DNA of 64,000 nt, taken from the NCBI GenBank assembly GCA_025175895.1, contig CM046003.1:31455245-31519244 (forward strand), written 5' to 3'. Made by a program: the position numbers and the translations under genes. Numbering within the stretch: the stretch's first letter is position 1; each line of letters starts with the position of its first letter. This DNA is from Wurfbainia villosa. Lineage: Eukaryota > Streptophyta > Magnoliopsida > Zingiberales > Zingiberaceae. The notes below the pieces were generated by a model. The model had not been told where the DNA came from, ran no database searches, and saw nothing but the letters and a program-made list of their open reading frames with translations. This document shows, piece by piece, positions 12,245 to 22,760 of the stretch.

Positions 12245-12712
12245 GTCCAAGAATGGTCTTGGTATTTGACAAGTCTAAGTCATGTGTACTTGGCAAGAAA
12301 AGTCCAAGTCATAGGTACTTGGTAATGAAAAGTCCAAGTCGTTAGTACTTAGCAATTGAGAAGTCCAAGCATGGATCTTGGCATGGAAAGTCAGAGTATG
12401 GATTTTGGCAAAGGAAAAGTCCAAGCATGGGTCGTGGCAATGGTAAAGTCCAAGTCATGGGTACTTGGCACGGGAAGTCCAAAGGTATAGTCTTTGCAGT
12501 ATAAGTCCAAGTGTGTAGTCATGGAAGCGTAAAGTCCAAGTGAACTTTGACGGTAAAAGTCTAAGTATGGATGCTTGGCAATTTGGAAGTCCAAGGGTGT
12601 GATATTGGTGGCGTAAAGTACAAGCATGTAGTCTTAGCAGCATAAGTCCAATGTTTGGCGATGTAAAGTCCAAGCATTTGTCTTGGCGGCATAAATCCAA
12701 ATGTACCTTGCC
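12245..12712 (+). repeat. AAGTCCAAG minisatellite in TE3 LTR
   Basis: At least twelve degenerate units of about 25-40 bp with AAGTCCAAG, a variable middle (GTATGGAT, TCATGGGTA, TGTGTAGT) and CTTGGCA. It is the longest visible array of this type. Confidence 0.85.
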
Positions 12713-12909
12713 AAGGTAGACTCGGTTAGCATGACAATAGATGATGGAAACACTTGAAGGCTAGCGTATGGATGAACGAGTCATGAAGGACTCGGAGGGA
12801 TTCGATAGACGTGAGACTGATGGAGGTGGCTAGAAGGCTTAGGTCGAGACTAAGATTGGTCTATCAAGTATGAGGGGATCATACTTGAATTAAACCTCAT
12901 GTTTAAGGT

Positions 12910-13165
12910 TTATCAGTCGACTGATCGAGTGTTTGACACTTAGTAGCTTAGTCAACTTGGATCAGTTGATTGAGATTATGACTAGTCGACTGGTCGGGTA
13001 GGTGACTAAGCTTCGACTGCTGGGTGAGGCAGAAGTCGACTGCTAGTAAGGGTAGTCAACTACTGGGGTATCCGTTGGACAGATTTTAGTATGGATGGAG
13101 CCGTTGTGAGACAACGGATAGAAGAGTAGTCAACTGGTGTCTTTTGACAGTCGACTACTAAATGC
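12910..13165. repeat. CAGTCGACTG cluster in TE3 LTR
   Basis: Six to nine copies, several decayed to AGTCAACT or AGTTGATT at the central CpG. Confidence 0.75.
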
Positions 13166-13659
13166 AAAATCAGTTCGATGCAGGTTATAAAAGGAGTTCA
13201 AGATGAAGGATTTCACATCGATTTTTGGGGTGATTTTGGGGAGGAATTGTTGTTGCATTCCAGATCTTCAAGAGCCTTTCAAAGCAACTATCAAACAAGC
13301 AAAACATTCAAGTTCATGTAAAGTGTTCTTTATATTATTATTGTATTTGCTTTATATTTGCTTGTATCTTCATTCTTATTATTGTAAGAGGTTTCTCTAC
13401 CTTCGATGTGTCACTGTGAAGGAGTTTATTAGTGGTAGTGTGCATCACTAGAGCTCACCTGTAAAGTAAGAACTATAAGTTTCGAATCACGTATATCTTG
13501 TGTTGTGATTGTGTTGGTGTTTTTGTTTCTATTATATATTTTGTATCTGATATGCATTAATGTTTGTATAGACGAGCAACGACGCAATCAAACACGAATC
13601 AAGTGCAAAATCGAGAAGCGTTATTCACCCCCCCTAGCGCGACCACATTGGTCCCTACA

Positions 13660-14450
13660 CTAACTTTGTCTCATGTGGCTCGTGCTAATGTTGGCACACA
13701 CCCAATTTTAATTTAAAAAATATATATTCAAAAATTTACAAATTAAAAAAAAACAATATATATTGTATTATTTGACGTATTAATATTTATATGAACACAT
13801 CTTAATTTGTTACGATATAAATATTTATATCTCAAAATTAGTACAACATGAATAAGAAAAAATGTTGATGTTTGTGATCTGGCCATTCAATCTTCCAGGA
13901 GTTGCCTATGTACCTTTGGAACGATTAAATATACTTTTACTTATTGTAAATTAACCTTTCATTTCCGCCCTTGGAGCTTTAAAACATTTGATTATTTTTA
14001 CAAACATCTCAAAGATGATCTTGAAATAATGTCCATCTTCATTTTCTAAATATCAAAGTAGGCTACATCATATTCTGGATGTGGAATGAAGAAGCTGACC
14101 ATCTCTGTTGAATGTTATTTACTGGAATAGAGCCCTAGTCTACTATCAAATATAGGATAGAATGGGAGGGTAAATAGATAATAATGTCAAAAATACTATA
14201 TTAAGTTCTCATGCAAGGTTAAAATAGATATTAGACTTTAAAACATGTTCTTATGTTTATTGGTTAGAATCAGTGATGTGAATTAATGTAGTGGAGATAA
14301 TAAGAGAAATAAATGCAAATAATGATAAGACTAATAAAATATTTTAACTAGTTTATTGGTTAGGGTCAAGAGGTCTATTAGATCATGTAGAAATCGGAAG
14401 AATAATAGAATAAGGAGCTTAAAATTAATTTGACAACTTCAATGACAGTC
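13660..14450. other. Intervening AT-rich DNA between TE3 and the SINE
   Basis: No gene, LTR end or structural RNA is recognised. It may be the remains of an older element or host DNA. Confidence 0.4.
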
Positions 14451-14465
14451 ACAAGAGGTGAACTT

Positions 14466-14708
14466 TGTGCCCCCGAAGCTATGGTATAGCAGTGGATGCA
14501 CATGATATCTTTGATTCAATCTTTAATTGTAATGTATTTGTAGGAATTTTCCTTCAAAATGGAGTGATAAATCTTAAAACGTTAGGTTGTTGGATCGTTC
14601 ACTATGAATATTTCCCGATTTACTCTAACGGTCGATAAAAAAATTTTGCGAGGCCAAGCCGATCATCCCAGAATTATTCGGACTAAATATTTGATATCAA
14701 CTAGAAAA
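14466..14708 (+). mobile_element. SINE-like element with 15 bp target duplication
   Basis: The body of 243 bp is flanked by exact copies of ACAAGAGGTGAACTT (14451-14465 and 14709-14723). It carries pol III promoter-like boxes: A box TATAGCAGTGG at 14485-14495 and B box TTGATTCAATC at 14511-14521, the arrangement of tRNA-derived SINEs. Its 3' end is short and A-rich. The family is not recognised. It cannot be a working tRNA because the sequence between and after the boxes does not fold as one. Confidence 0.75.
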
Positions 14709-14837
14709 ACAAGAGGTGAACTTCATAGTAAAAGATTGCATGTTGAGTAGGTTATGGCTTGATGCATATAAGGGATTGAGGACTTGATAGAAGGTGGAGT
14801 CTTGGACAAACATAAAATTGTGAAAAAAAATGAGTCG

Positions 14838-16213
14838 TGTAAGATCGTTGTGTCCGAGAGAGTGGGGGGTGGATCTCAGAATTAGAAATTTTCTTTTAAA
14901 GTTAAAAAAAAACTTTTTCGAATCTTTTCTAAATCAAAGTTAAATGCAACGGTAATGTAAATAAGACAAAATATTTTTTTATTTGGTTTGCATCGGATTG
15001 CTACTTCAAGGCTTGTAATCCTTCTTAAGACTATCTCGTAGGGAAATCCACTAAAATCCCTTTCGACTCGAAAAACTTTCGATTTCAGAGGGCTTTCGCT
15101 TACAAAAGATTGAGGGTAAAGTAACACTCTATCTTCCTTCGTAAGTTGAAGTACAATAAGCAAAATTTAAACAAAACAAATATACCAACAAAAAGAGATC
15201 GAAGATGAAGCATGGTATGTCAGTGGAGTGTTGGAACGACATGGCACAACTCTTCGGAATGCGGACACGAGTAAAGCACTTGAAGAAAATGAATAGAAAA
15301 GTTATATTTTGAAGCTGCATCACCATTTCTTTTATAAGCCTCTTCCAAAATCCTAGACTACCTCCTAGTCGCCTCCACATCGACCTATTGAAATGTCAAT
15401 TCAGCTATCCAAGTCACCTTGGCTTGGTTCAATTACTCCAAGTCAGTCTTATCCGTTTCAGTGTTGTTCGAAAAATTTTCAATCCCAGGTGCCTAAACAT
15501 GGTCCAGCCGCCTAGAGTACCTGTCATATCGATCACATGATCTCCAGTGATCGCTAGTTCACTTTGCCGACTCGGTATCCCAGGTGCCTGGACTTGGTCC
15601 AGTCGACTGGACCTTGTGGCGCCTAGACTTTGTCTAGTCACTTGGAGATCTACAATACAGAGTTAGCTAGATAATAAATATAAATGAATTGACAATAGAA
15701 ATATTGTCCAATCTCGACTTCAGAGTCAAACTCTGACCCTTTGTTGGATCGATGCTTACCTATGTCCTCAACCGAGGACTCGATTTCACCTCTCCGCTCG
15801 AGAGCTTACCTATCAAACTTCTAGTCTATCTGACATGTTTAGACTTTCATTGCTTGACATCCAATCTTAACCCACCAGGACTTTCTGTCAACTGTCTGGT
15901 CCTTCTGATCCAGCTAGTCTTCTTGCCAGTTGTCCGGTCCTCCTCACCCAACTGGTCTTCTGCCAGATGTTCGGTCCTCTTGACCTATCTAGACTTCCTG
16001 CCTAGTGTCCAATCCTGCTTATCCGTCAAGACTTCTGCCTAGTATCTGGTTTATTGACCTACTAGGACTTCTATCACATTGCCTAGTATTCGGTCAACTT
16101 GACATACTAAGACTTTCCTATTTAAGCCTGCACACTTAATACTTATATTAAATTGTAAGTTTATCCCAACTTTACATACATCAAAACAAAAGAGTGATGC
16201 TCCCTCCACCAAA
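14838..16213 (-). repeat. TE4 3' LTR (1376 bp)
   Basis: In plus orientation it begins TGTAAGATCGTTGTGTCCGA and ends CTCCCTCCACCAAA, matching 37531-38902. Its centre has a cluster of CTGGACTTGGTCCAG-type words and the 18 bp palindrome GGTCCAGTCGACTGGACC at 15596-15613. Confidence 0.85.
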
Positions 16214-16230
16214 TCTCTCCCTTTTTAATA
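16214..16230 (-). promoter_or_regulatory. TE4 polypurine tract
   Basis: On the minus strand this is AAAAAGGGAGAGAT, directly before the LTR start. Confidence 0.75.
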
Positions 16231-16772
16231 CATGACAACACACTAGTTTAAAGTAAGGAAAATATCAAAATAAGAACAAATGCTTATGAAAGTTGTATGA
16301 AATGCACTCTTCCTTTAGTTCTAACTTTAACCCTGTTTTCTCTATTTTCTCTCCCCTTTTAAGTATTTTCAAATTTTAATTTTAAACATGTTTTTCTCTC
16401 CCCTTTGACATACATTAAAATATAAAAATTACTACAATATTTGCCAATCTGCAATTAAACACCATGTAAAAATGTTTAAGCAACATTTTTGAAGTAAGTT
16501 TATGAAAAACTTTTCAACCTTTAAAACATAAAACTTTAACTTCTTTTTCCATAGTCTATTTTTACTTTCATATGTCCTTAAAAATAACGAAGAAAATCTC
16601 CCCCCTTAAATCATACTTCCATTTTTAAGATAAATATTTTAAGTTAAACTCTCCTCCTTAAACAATTATAAACTTTGAACATTTTTCAAAAATAATTGTA
16701 CAATTTCCCCTTAAAAATAGCTATGTAAGCTTTCAAAACAATACTTAAAATAATTTTCAAAATAAATCCTTT
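16231..16772 (-). other. TE4 tail up to the TE5 insertion
   Basis: AT-rich non-coding DNA with CTCCCCTTT and TTTGACATACAT words typical of the 3' tails of these elements. The last five bases, CCTTT, are the left target duplication of TE5. Confidence 0.55.
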
Positions 16773-16867
16773 TGTAAATCGATATGCAGCGTGCACACAT
16801 TGCTTTGCAACGTGTGCACGCACTGCATGAAGTGCGGTTGCACTTCGTGCAACGCAGCAGGTGAAAA

Positions 16868-16885
16868 CCCCCCTTTATAAGGGGG
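16868..16885 (+). promoter_or_regulatory. TE5 5' LTR TATA box
   Basis: CCCCCCTTTATAAGGGGG is a symmetrical C/G-flanked TATA box; the same 18 bases are in the 3' LTR at 26258-26275. Transcription would be expected to start about 30 bp downstream, very close to the solo LTR insertion at 16912. Confidence 0.7.
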
Positions 16886-16911
16886 TGCGTCCAAAGAGAG
16901 AAAGAGGAGAG

Positions 16912-17998
16912 TGTTGGATCGAGAAGTGTTGCTAGAGGGGGGGGGGGGTGAATAGCGATCGTAAATCTTTTCGACGTTTCGTTTGAGTAGATAATTAAAT
17001 GAGTAAGAGCAGCGGAAAATAAAGAGACACGTTTATTTTTACTTGGTTCACAACCCAGCGGTTGCTACTCCAAGGCCCTATCGGTCCTAAACCGCGTACG
17101 GAGGGCAAAGCACTATAATGTCTCCACCTCGTTGGAGATAGGAGACAACGATCACAAAACCGAATGTACGAGGATGAGGCAACAAGCCTACCTCACCTTG
17201 TTACGAATAAAAACAACGAATACAATATCAAAATATATTACTAGATGTTGCTGCCGACGAAGAAGATCTGAACTTGTTGTCGCGTCAGCGTTATGACGGT
17301 GTTGGAGCATTGGCGTTGTAGGAGCTCTTGATGAATAAACTTGATGATGTTTGGAGTTGGAATCCACCCCTCCTTTTATAGATTTTGCCCTCTGAATATG
17401 TCTCCTCTTTTTTCGGAACAGATCATAAAGTTGTAATAAATTTTATCGCGAAGTGGCCGCATCAAACCTTATCTGTTTTGACCTAGCGCAAAGGCTGATT
17501 CGTCACCATCAGTCGACTGATGACTCCCATCAGTCGACTGATGAGCATCAGTCGACTGCCCAATGTCCAGCAGTCGACTGCCAGCCTGGCCACTTCCCTA
17601 CAGTAAGAGGTTAGCTCGGAAAATGATAAATGCGACGGTTTCTAACTGTCCGATCTCGACCTAGACCTTCCACAGGAAGTCTTAGTCGGATCGCCACCTA
17701 CGGTCATCCCCGTAAAGAGGACACGACCTTACAATCTCTCACTCACACGAGCTTTCCTCGATACTTACCTTGTAGCTCTCGCTTCTGGCCTTCCACTCGA
17801 TTCCTTCGGCTCCCTCCGAAGTCACTCAAGTGTCGCCCGACCACCGCGGCTTCCTCCGAGTGTCGCTAGCCTTCAGCTCCAGCTTTAGTACTTTTCTGCA
17901 CACTCGATTTAGCTCGTGAGATAACGATGTAAACTTAACTTTGTGTCTTTGCTATAATCAAAACACAGGTTCGATTATCTAGTGCCCCTGCACCAACA
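16912..17998 (-). mobile_element. Solo LTR nested in TE5 5' LTR, target duplication GAGAG
   Basis: It runs TGTTGGATCG...CACCAACA (plus orientation) with exact GAGAG copies at 16907-16911 and 17999-18003. The 3' LTR of TE5 at 26301-26318 shows the empty site. The stretch GCTAGAGGGGGGGGGGGGTGAATAGC near its left end is the U5 C-tract motif inverted, so the LTR lies on the minus strand. It has four CAGTCGACTG copies at 17510-17585. No internal sequence remains, which points to unequal recombination between the two LTRs of an earlier full element. Confidence 0.92.
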
Positions 17999-18257
17999 GA
18001 GAGAGCAGTGAGGAACGCCGAGAGGCTATTCGAGAGTTGTCAGAGTGAATAAGAACACCAAGGCATTGTCGGAATTTGTCTCGTGGAAGAGAGGTTCTTT
18101 CCGGTGTGATCGATCCTCAGATCGAAAGAAGAAACATCGTCCAAAATAGTACCAGGAAGCGAGAAGATTTCTGACGATCATTGTAAGTTTATTTAAAGCT
18201 TCATTTTTCTTTTATATTTACTTAGATAATCTCAATTAAATGCTAAAACTACCGATA

Positions 18258-18272
18258 TTGGTATCAGAGCCC
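18258..18272 (+). promoter_or_regulatory. TE5 primer binding site
   Basis: TTGGTATCAGAGCCC, an exact match to the initiator tRNA-Met site of plant Copia elements, directly after the LTR end. Confidence 0.93.
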
Positions 18273-18469
18273 TTGTTGGAAAGCATCTAATAGAGATTAG
18301 AATTTTTTCTGCAAAAAGAAAAATAATAAACTGTTCATCGTGAAAATCGCACGAGGAAGAAGATGAACAGTGCAAAAATCACTGTTTCTGCGGTGAGTGG
18401 AAAACCACTCTGGACAAACCACCTTGGCCATTCCAGAGTGGTTTGTCGAGTGGAGAACCACTCTGGGCT

Positions 18470-19175
18470 AACTGTCCTGCCCGGAAACTACCCTGGAAGG
18501 GTGGTTCCAACGTTAGGTAGGGCAGTTTGACCATGCCCGGGCAGTTTAACCGCCTGCAAGGGCGGTTTAACCGCCTGCCAGGGTGGTTGAACCGCCTGCC
18601 AGGGCGATTGAACCGCCGGCAGGCGATTCAGGCTGCGGGCGGGTAGTTTCACCGCCAGGTGGTGAAGCTTCGGCGAGGCGATTTAGCCAGCGGCGGTTTC
18701 CCTGCGAAGCGAGTGGTTTACCACACGCCGAGCGATATAAGCTGCGCCGAAGTCGAATATCGCCGAGCGGTTTCACCGCCGGCGAGGCGGTTTCACCACC
18801 GCCAAGCGGTTTCACGCCGGGCAGGCGGTTTCACTGCCGACAGGCGATTTCACCGCCCGGCGGGCGATTTAAGCTGCCGACAGGCGGTTTCACCGCCGGC
18901 CGGAGCAGTTTAAGCTTCTTTGCGAGGCGATTCACCGACAGAGCGGTTTGAGCCCCAACACAGCTGTTTGTGCGCCGGCCAGGGCGATTTGAGCCTCAGC
19001 AGGGCGGTTTGAGCCCCGACAGGGCGGTTAGAGCCCCACCAGGGTGGTTTGAGCCTTGGCAAGGTGGTTTGAGCCCCGACAGAGCGGTTTGAGCCCCGAC
19101 AGGGCAGTTTGAACCCTACCCAGGGCAGTTTACCGCCTGGCAGGGGCGGTTTACCACCTGCTAGGGCAGTTTTTT
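18470..19175 (+). repeat. GC-rich ~20-25 bp tandem repeat leader of TE5
   Basis: Some 25-30 degenerate units of the type GGGCGGTTTGAGCCCCGACA or GGCGGTTTAACCGCCTGCCA. Many units are themselves inverted repeats (GGCGGTT-T-AACCGCC), so the transcript could form a row of short hairpins. It lies between the primer binding site and the first ORF, in sharp contrast to the AT-rich surroundings. The overlapping ORFs on both strands here are repeat artefacts. Confidence 0.85.
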
Positions 19176-19854
19176 AAAGTGGGCCGAATTAATTGGGCTG
19201 GATTTTGAGAGAGGCCTAATTTTTAATTGGGCAGGATTTTTAATTAGGCAGGATTTTTAATTGGGCTAGATTTCTAATTGGGCTGTCAATTAGAGAGACC
19301 TAATTGGAAATTAAATAATTGGACTTAGGCTTTAATTTTGATATCCAAATTAATTTGGGCATAGGTTCATTTAATTGGATTTCAATGAAAGCTAAGTGCC
19401 CAATTAGCTCAAACAAGTATTGTGCTAAGTTGACTGCGGTCAAATCAACTCATGACTAAATAATCAAGTAATTATTTGGAATAATTGAGACTTGATATAA
19501 ACAACTTAGAGATAGACCAAATGAACTAGAGTTGATGCCTAGGAACGATGAGAAAGAATATTATGCATATTGCTTAAGTGCCTGAGGTATTCGGAGCAAA
19601 TTGCGTGGTGTTTGGACTCTCATGGTCAAAATTAAGTCTTCATGGTACTAGTTAACGAAACTTAGATGATAATCAATTGGTAAAAGTACTAATTGACTGG
19701 CCTAAGTAAGTCTGTCGACAGTCCTCTATAAAATCAAGGAAATTTATTCTTCATTTATTTTGATGGATTCATGCCTATATATAAATTGAATTAAGATGGT
19801 AAGTGTACTGGTTTGTCAGTTTTAAGCTGACTTAATTAATTTCAATTTTTTCAG
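19176..19854 (+). other. TE5 leader between repeat array and ORF1
   Basis: AT-rich, no ORF. It ends with a pyrimidine-rich run and TTTTTTCAG directly before the ATG at 19855, which looks like a splice acceptor. A good donor (ATTGTAAGT, GT at 18183) lies in the LTR upstream. Confidence 0.55.
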
Positions 19855-20388
19855 ATGGCACGGATGATTACCACTATGACTAGACGCGATGTATTACGTA
19901 ATCGGCTGAGAGAGGCTATCCAGGGAATAGAGTATGACTCAACTCATGGAGTCGGGTGGCACATCGGGAGGCTTGATAGATTGTTCTGGAGACTCAAGAT
20001 GCAGGAGTTTCTGATTCTGGAGAATTACAGAATTTGGGCTCTGGTTCGCTCACTGTCACAACACCTAAGTGACATAGCGCATCAGATCTGGGGGCGCTAT
20101 GAGGGATGCATCTCTTATACCCAGTTATGTGCTGAGATGCTTCACTATGAGGACTATGAGTTCCATCGTGAAGATCCAGAGGAAGATTCGGAAGAGGACC
20201 CTGATGGAATCTTTCCTTTTGGATCGCTTCAAAGGTGTCCTTCAGAAGATTCTGCATCCTGGCATCATCTTGAGAGCATCTCGACGGGGGATGTCCTAGT
20301 TCGACCCAAGAAGATTGGGCATGTTTGGATCATTACTGCACTAGTGTTTGTCCTAGTGGGAGTAATGATTATCTATCTAGTTGTTTAG
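19855..20388 (+). CDS. TE5 extra ORF, 177 aa, C-terminal membrane segment, unknown function
   Basis: An intact ORF in a place where Copia elements usually have none. Seen: a Met/Arg-rich start (MARMITTMTRRDVLRNRLRE), an aromatic middle with LFWRLKMQEFLILENY and a helix SLSQHLSDIAHQIW, an acidic run (EDPEEDSEEDPDG, residues about 104-116), and a hydrophobic C-terminus of about 20 residues (IITALVFVLVGVMIIYLVV) that should span a membrane. I do not recognise the family. It has no stop while gag-pol next door has at least ten. It might be a membrane-anchored accessory protein; an env-like role is only a guess and no surface domain or signal peptide is seen. Confidence 0.55.
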   Translation: MARMITTMTRRDVLRNRLREAIQGIEYDSTHGVGWHIGRLDRLFWRLKMQEFLILENYRIWALVRSLSQHLSDIAHQIWGRYEGCISYTQLCAEMLHYEDYEFHREDPEEDSEEDPDGIFPFGSLQRCPSEDSASWHHLESISTGDVLVRPKKIGHVWIITALVFVLVGVMIIYLVV

Positions 20389-20782
20389 TTTTTTTTCAAT
20401 TATGAGTAGGAAAAATATTATATTTAACATTCTTAGTAGGGTTATCTTTGTTATGTGTTGACAATGTACAACAAGTTTAATTTAATGATATGTTCATTTT
20501 ATGCTGTTAACTCTACATGATGCATGATATATTTGCTCTTTGATTTGTTCATATTGAGTACAATTTAAATGAAATGTTCATTTAATAATATCATGTTAAG
20601 ATGGGATGTATATAATGTAATTGATCAAAGTCGATTCGATTGGAACATACAAATGATGAGTGGGAATTGGATTGTCACTTGATTTTGTAAACCAAATCGA
20701 ATTTACATTGAGTCAATTTGTAGATTACATACATAAAATCATACACTGAATAATTAAATAATGTGTTTATTTATGTTAGGTT
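20389..20782 (+). other. TE5 spacer between ORF1 and gag
   Basis: AT-rich, no ORF. TTTATTTATGTTAG just before the gag ATG could be a second splice acceptor (AG at 20778-20779). Confidence 0.4.
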
Positions 20783-21640
20783 ATGGCAACTAAAAACATC
20801 ATAGCTGGACTCAATAAGGGTAAGAAACTCAATGGGGATAACTACAAGATTTGACACCTTAAGATACAATATGTTCTTGAGGAACAAGAAGTTCTAGAGG
20901 TTGTAAATCATGTCATGGTAGAACCTATAGATGGTCCCACTGCATAAAACAGACGAGATATTGATGCCTACAAGGCATGGAAGAAGAAAGACTCCATTAC
21001 TAAGGGCATCTTGATTAGTTCAATGATTGATGACCTAGTTTTTGAGTATGAGTCGTATCCTTCAGCTCATGCTGTCTAGGTTGCCCTTAAGGACAAGTAC
21101 AGTGGAGTTAGTCTGAGCAAGCTTCGACAGCTAACGATCAAGTTCGATAGCTACAAGAAGCGCCCGAATGTCACTATGGTTCAACATCTCAGGGAGATGT
21201 CGAATATGATTCAGGAGCTTAGAACTGCCGGTCATGAGCTGACAGATGAACAATAGGTTCAGGCAGTCATTCGATCCCTTCCAGATTCTTGGGAGATCAT
21301 GAAGTTAGACCCTTACTCACAACGAGAGTATTAAGACTTTCGCTGGTGTCTCGCGTCATATTGAACTAGAGGCGGAGAGAGTAGAATCCTCAAGGATTTC
21401 TAGCCAAGCCTACTTGGCTGTCGATTCTGCTGGATCATCTGGATCCAAGAAAAAGAGATGGTTCAAGAAGGGGAAGGGAAAGAAGAAAGAAGCTGCTGCT
21501 ATAGGTGGGACAAACCCAATCAAGAAGAACAAGAACAAGAAGACATGGAAGAAGCCTAAAAGCAAGGTAACTTGCTTTAATTGTGACAAGAAGGGTCACT
21601 ATGCTCAGGAGTGTACCGAGCCAAGAAAGGTAACTCCTAG
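20783..21640 (+). pseudogene. gag: TE5 gag with stops and one frameshift
   Basis: Copia Gag starting MATKNIIAGLNKGKKLNGDNY at 20783. It is recognisable through KLRQLTIKFDSYKKRPN, HLREMSNMIQEL and RSLPDSWE to the zinc knuckle CFNCDKKGHYAQEC (about 21571-21612), preceded by a long Lys-rich stretch. In-frame stops at 20852, 20945, 21077 and 21254 replace Trp or Gln codons and fit C-to-T or G-to-A changes. A small indel near 21300 shifts the frame. After it the frame stays the same through all of pol. Confidence 0.9.
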
Positions 21641-22760
21641 TCTATCTTCTGAGCATTTTCTTGCTAGTTCTGTGTTATTGGCTGATTCTTATCCTTTGTG
21701 GATTATAGATTCGGGAGCAACCAACCATGTAGCTCGGGAGCGAGTTACATATGTGGAGTACCGCTGGGTACCAACTGACAACAAATGGATATATGTAGGA
21801 AATAATGCAAGAGTCGAAGTCAAAGGAGTCGACACTTGCAAACTTAACCTTCGGGGTGGAAGAATATTGTTTCTACATGATGTCTTGTATGCTCCTGAGA
21901 TTCGGAGGAATCTTGTTTCCGTTACTTGTCTTTTTGATTTAGGTTATTGTATAAATTTTTACAGTCAATGTATTGAACTCAAGATTGACTCAGTATCAAT
22001 CGATTATGGTTTTTTAATGAATGATTTTATGGTTCTTGATGTGGAACCAAATGAAAATTGTGCGATTGATAATTGTTTTTTAAATATTGCTCTCACTAGT
22101 GATGTAGAAATAACTGATGATATTTGGCATGCTAGATTAGGACATATAGGACAAGATTGCATGAATCGGTTAGCTAAAGAGGGCTTATTGGGCTCTTGAG
22201 CTAAGATTAACTTGTTTGTATGTGAGCATTGTCTTGCTGGAAAAGCAATTAGGAAACCATTTGGTAAGGCTATTAGGGCAGAGTCACCATTGCAATTGAT
22301 TCATTCGAATATTTGTGGTCCAATGAATGTGAGGGCTAGACATGAAGCTTCCTATTTCATTACATTTATTGATGATTTCTCTCGTTTTGGTCATGTGTAT
22401 TTGATTTCTCACAAATCTGAAGCATTGGATTGCTTCATTCGTTATATGAACGAAGTTGAGAATCAAATAGAACGTAAGATTAAGACTTTATGCATTGACC
22501 ATGAAAGAGAATATTTGTTTGATATGTTCAAGACAATATATAATGATAAAGGGATTATTAGACAGCTGACGATCCCTGGAACTCCACAGCAAAATGGGGT
22601 TGCTGAGAGAAGAAATATGACTCTTCTCAAAATGGTTAGGTCTATGATGGCGCAAGCTAATTTGCCAATCTCCTATTGGGGAGATGCATTACTAGCTGCA
22701 GCCTATATATTTAACAAAGTGCCTTCAAAGTTAGTTTCATCTACTTCATATGAACATTGA
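21641..22760 (+). pseudogene. pol: TE5 protease and integrase
   Basis: The protease shows the active-site triad in WIIDSGATNH (about 21700-21729). Next is the integrase zinc domain with H-x3-H (HARLGHIG, about 22129) and C-x2-C (CEHC, about 22224). The catalytic core has FIDDFSR, LCIDHERE and GVAERRN, giving the D-D-E residues; the usual SDRGGE is altered to IDHERE. A TGA at 22197-22199 splits the zinc domain and another at 22758 ends the core. The order PR-INT-RT is diagnostic of Copia. Confidence 0.92.

Larger units (their letters stand above)
8358..13659 (+). mobile_element. TE3: family A element with accessory ORF, 5' part outside window
   Basis: Plus-strand element with an accessory ORF (9156-10349), a long non-coding tail, a polypurine tract and a 3' LTR (12142-13659). 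The tail and LTR match those of TE1 and TE6. No gag or pol is seen in the visible part; any gag would lie upstream, left of the window. TE2 directly abuts its left edge, which fits TE2 being inserted in TE3, but the left junction is outside the window, so this is inferred. Confidence 0.65.
12142..13659 (+). repeat. TE3 3' LTR (family A, 1518 bp)
   Basis: Starts TGTTGGTGCAATCGACCTAG and ends ATTGGTCCCTACA. Length and ends match the TE1 LTR (1526 bp). It contains the AAGTCCAAG minisatellite, a CAGTCGACTG cluster (12910-13165) and the C-tract motif at about 13620-13640. Right flank is CTAAC. Confidence 0.85.
16773..18257 (+). repeat. TE5 5' LTR, interrupted by a solo LTR
   Basis: Starts TGTAAATCGATATGCAGCG and ends ACTACCGATA just before the primer binding site. 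Without the insertion and one GAGAG copy it is 393 bp, against 378 bp for the 3' LTR. Differences in the first 75 bp are nearly all transitions. A 15-base gap near the end of the 3' LTR accounts for the length difference. Confidence 0.9.

Noticed and set aside
18583..18951. Long overlapping ORFs on both strands in the TE5 leader
   Set aside because: They arise from the GC-rich tandem repeats, which lack stop codons in several frames; no domain or codon pattern supports a protein.
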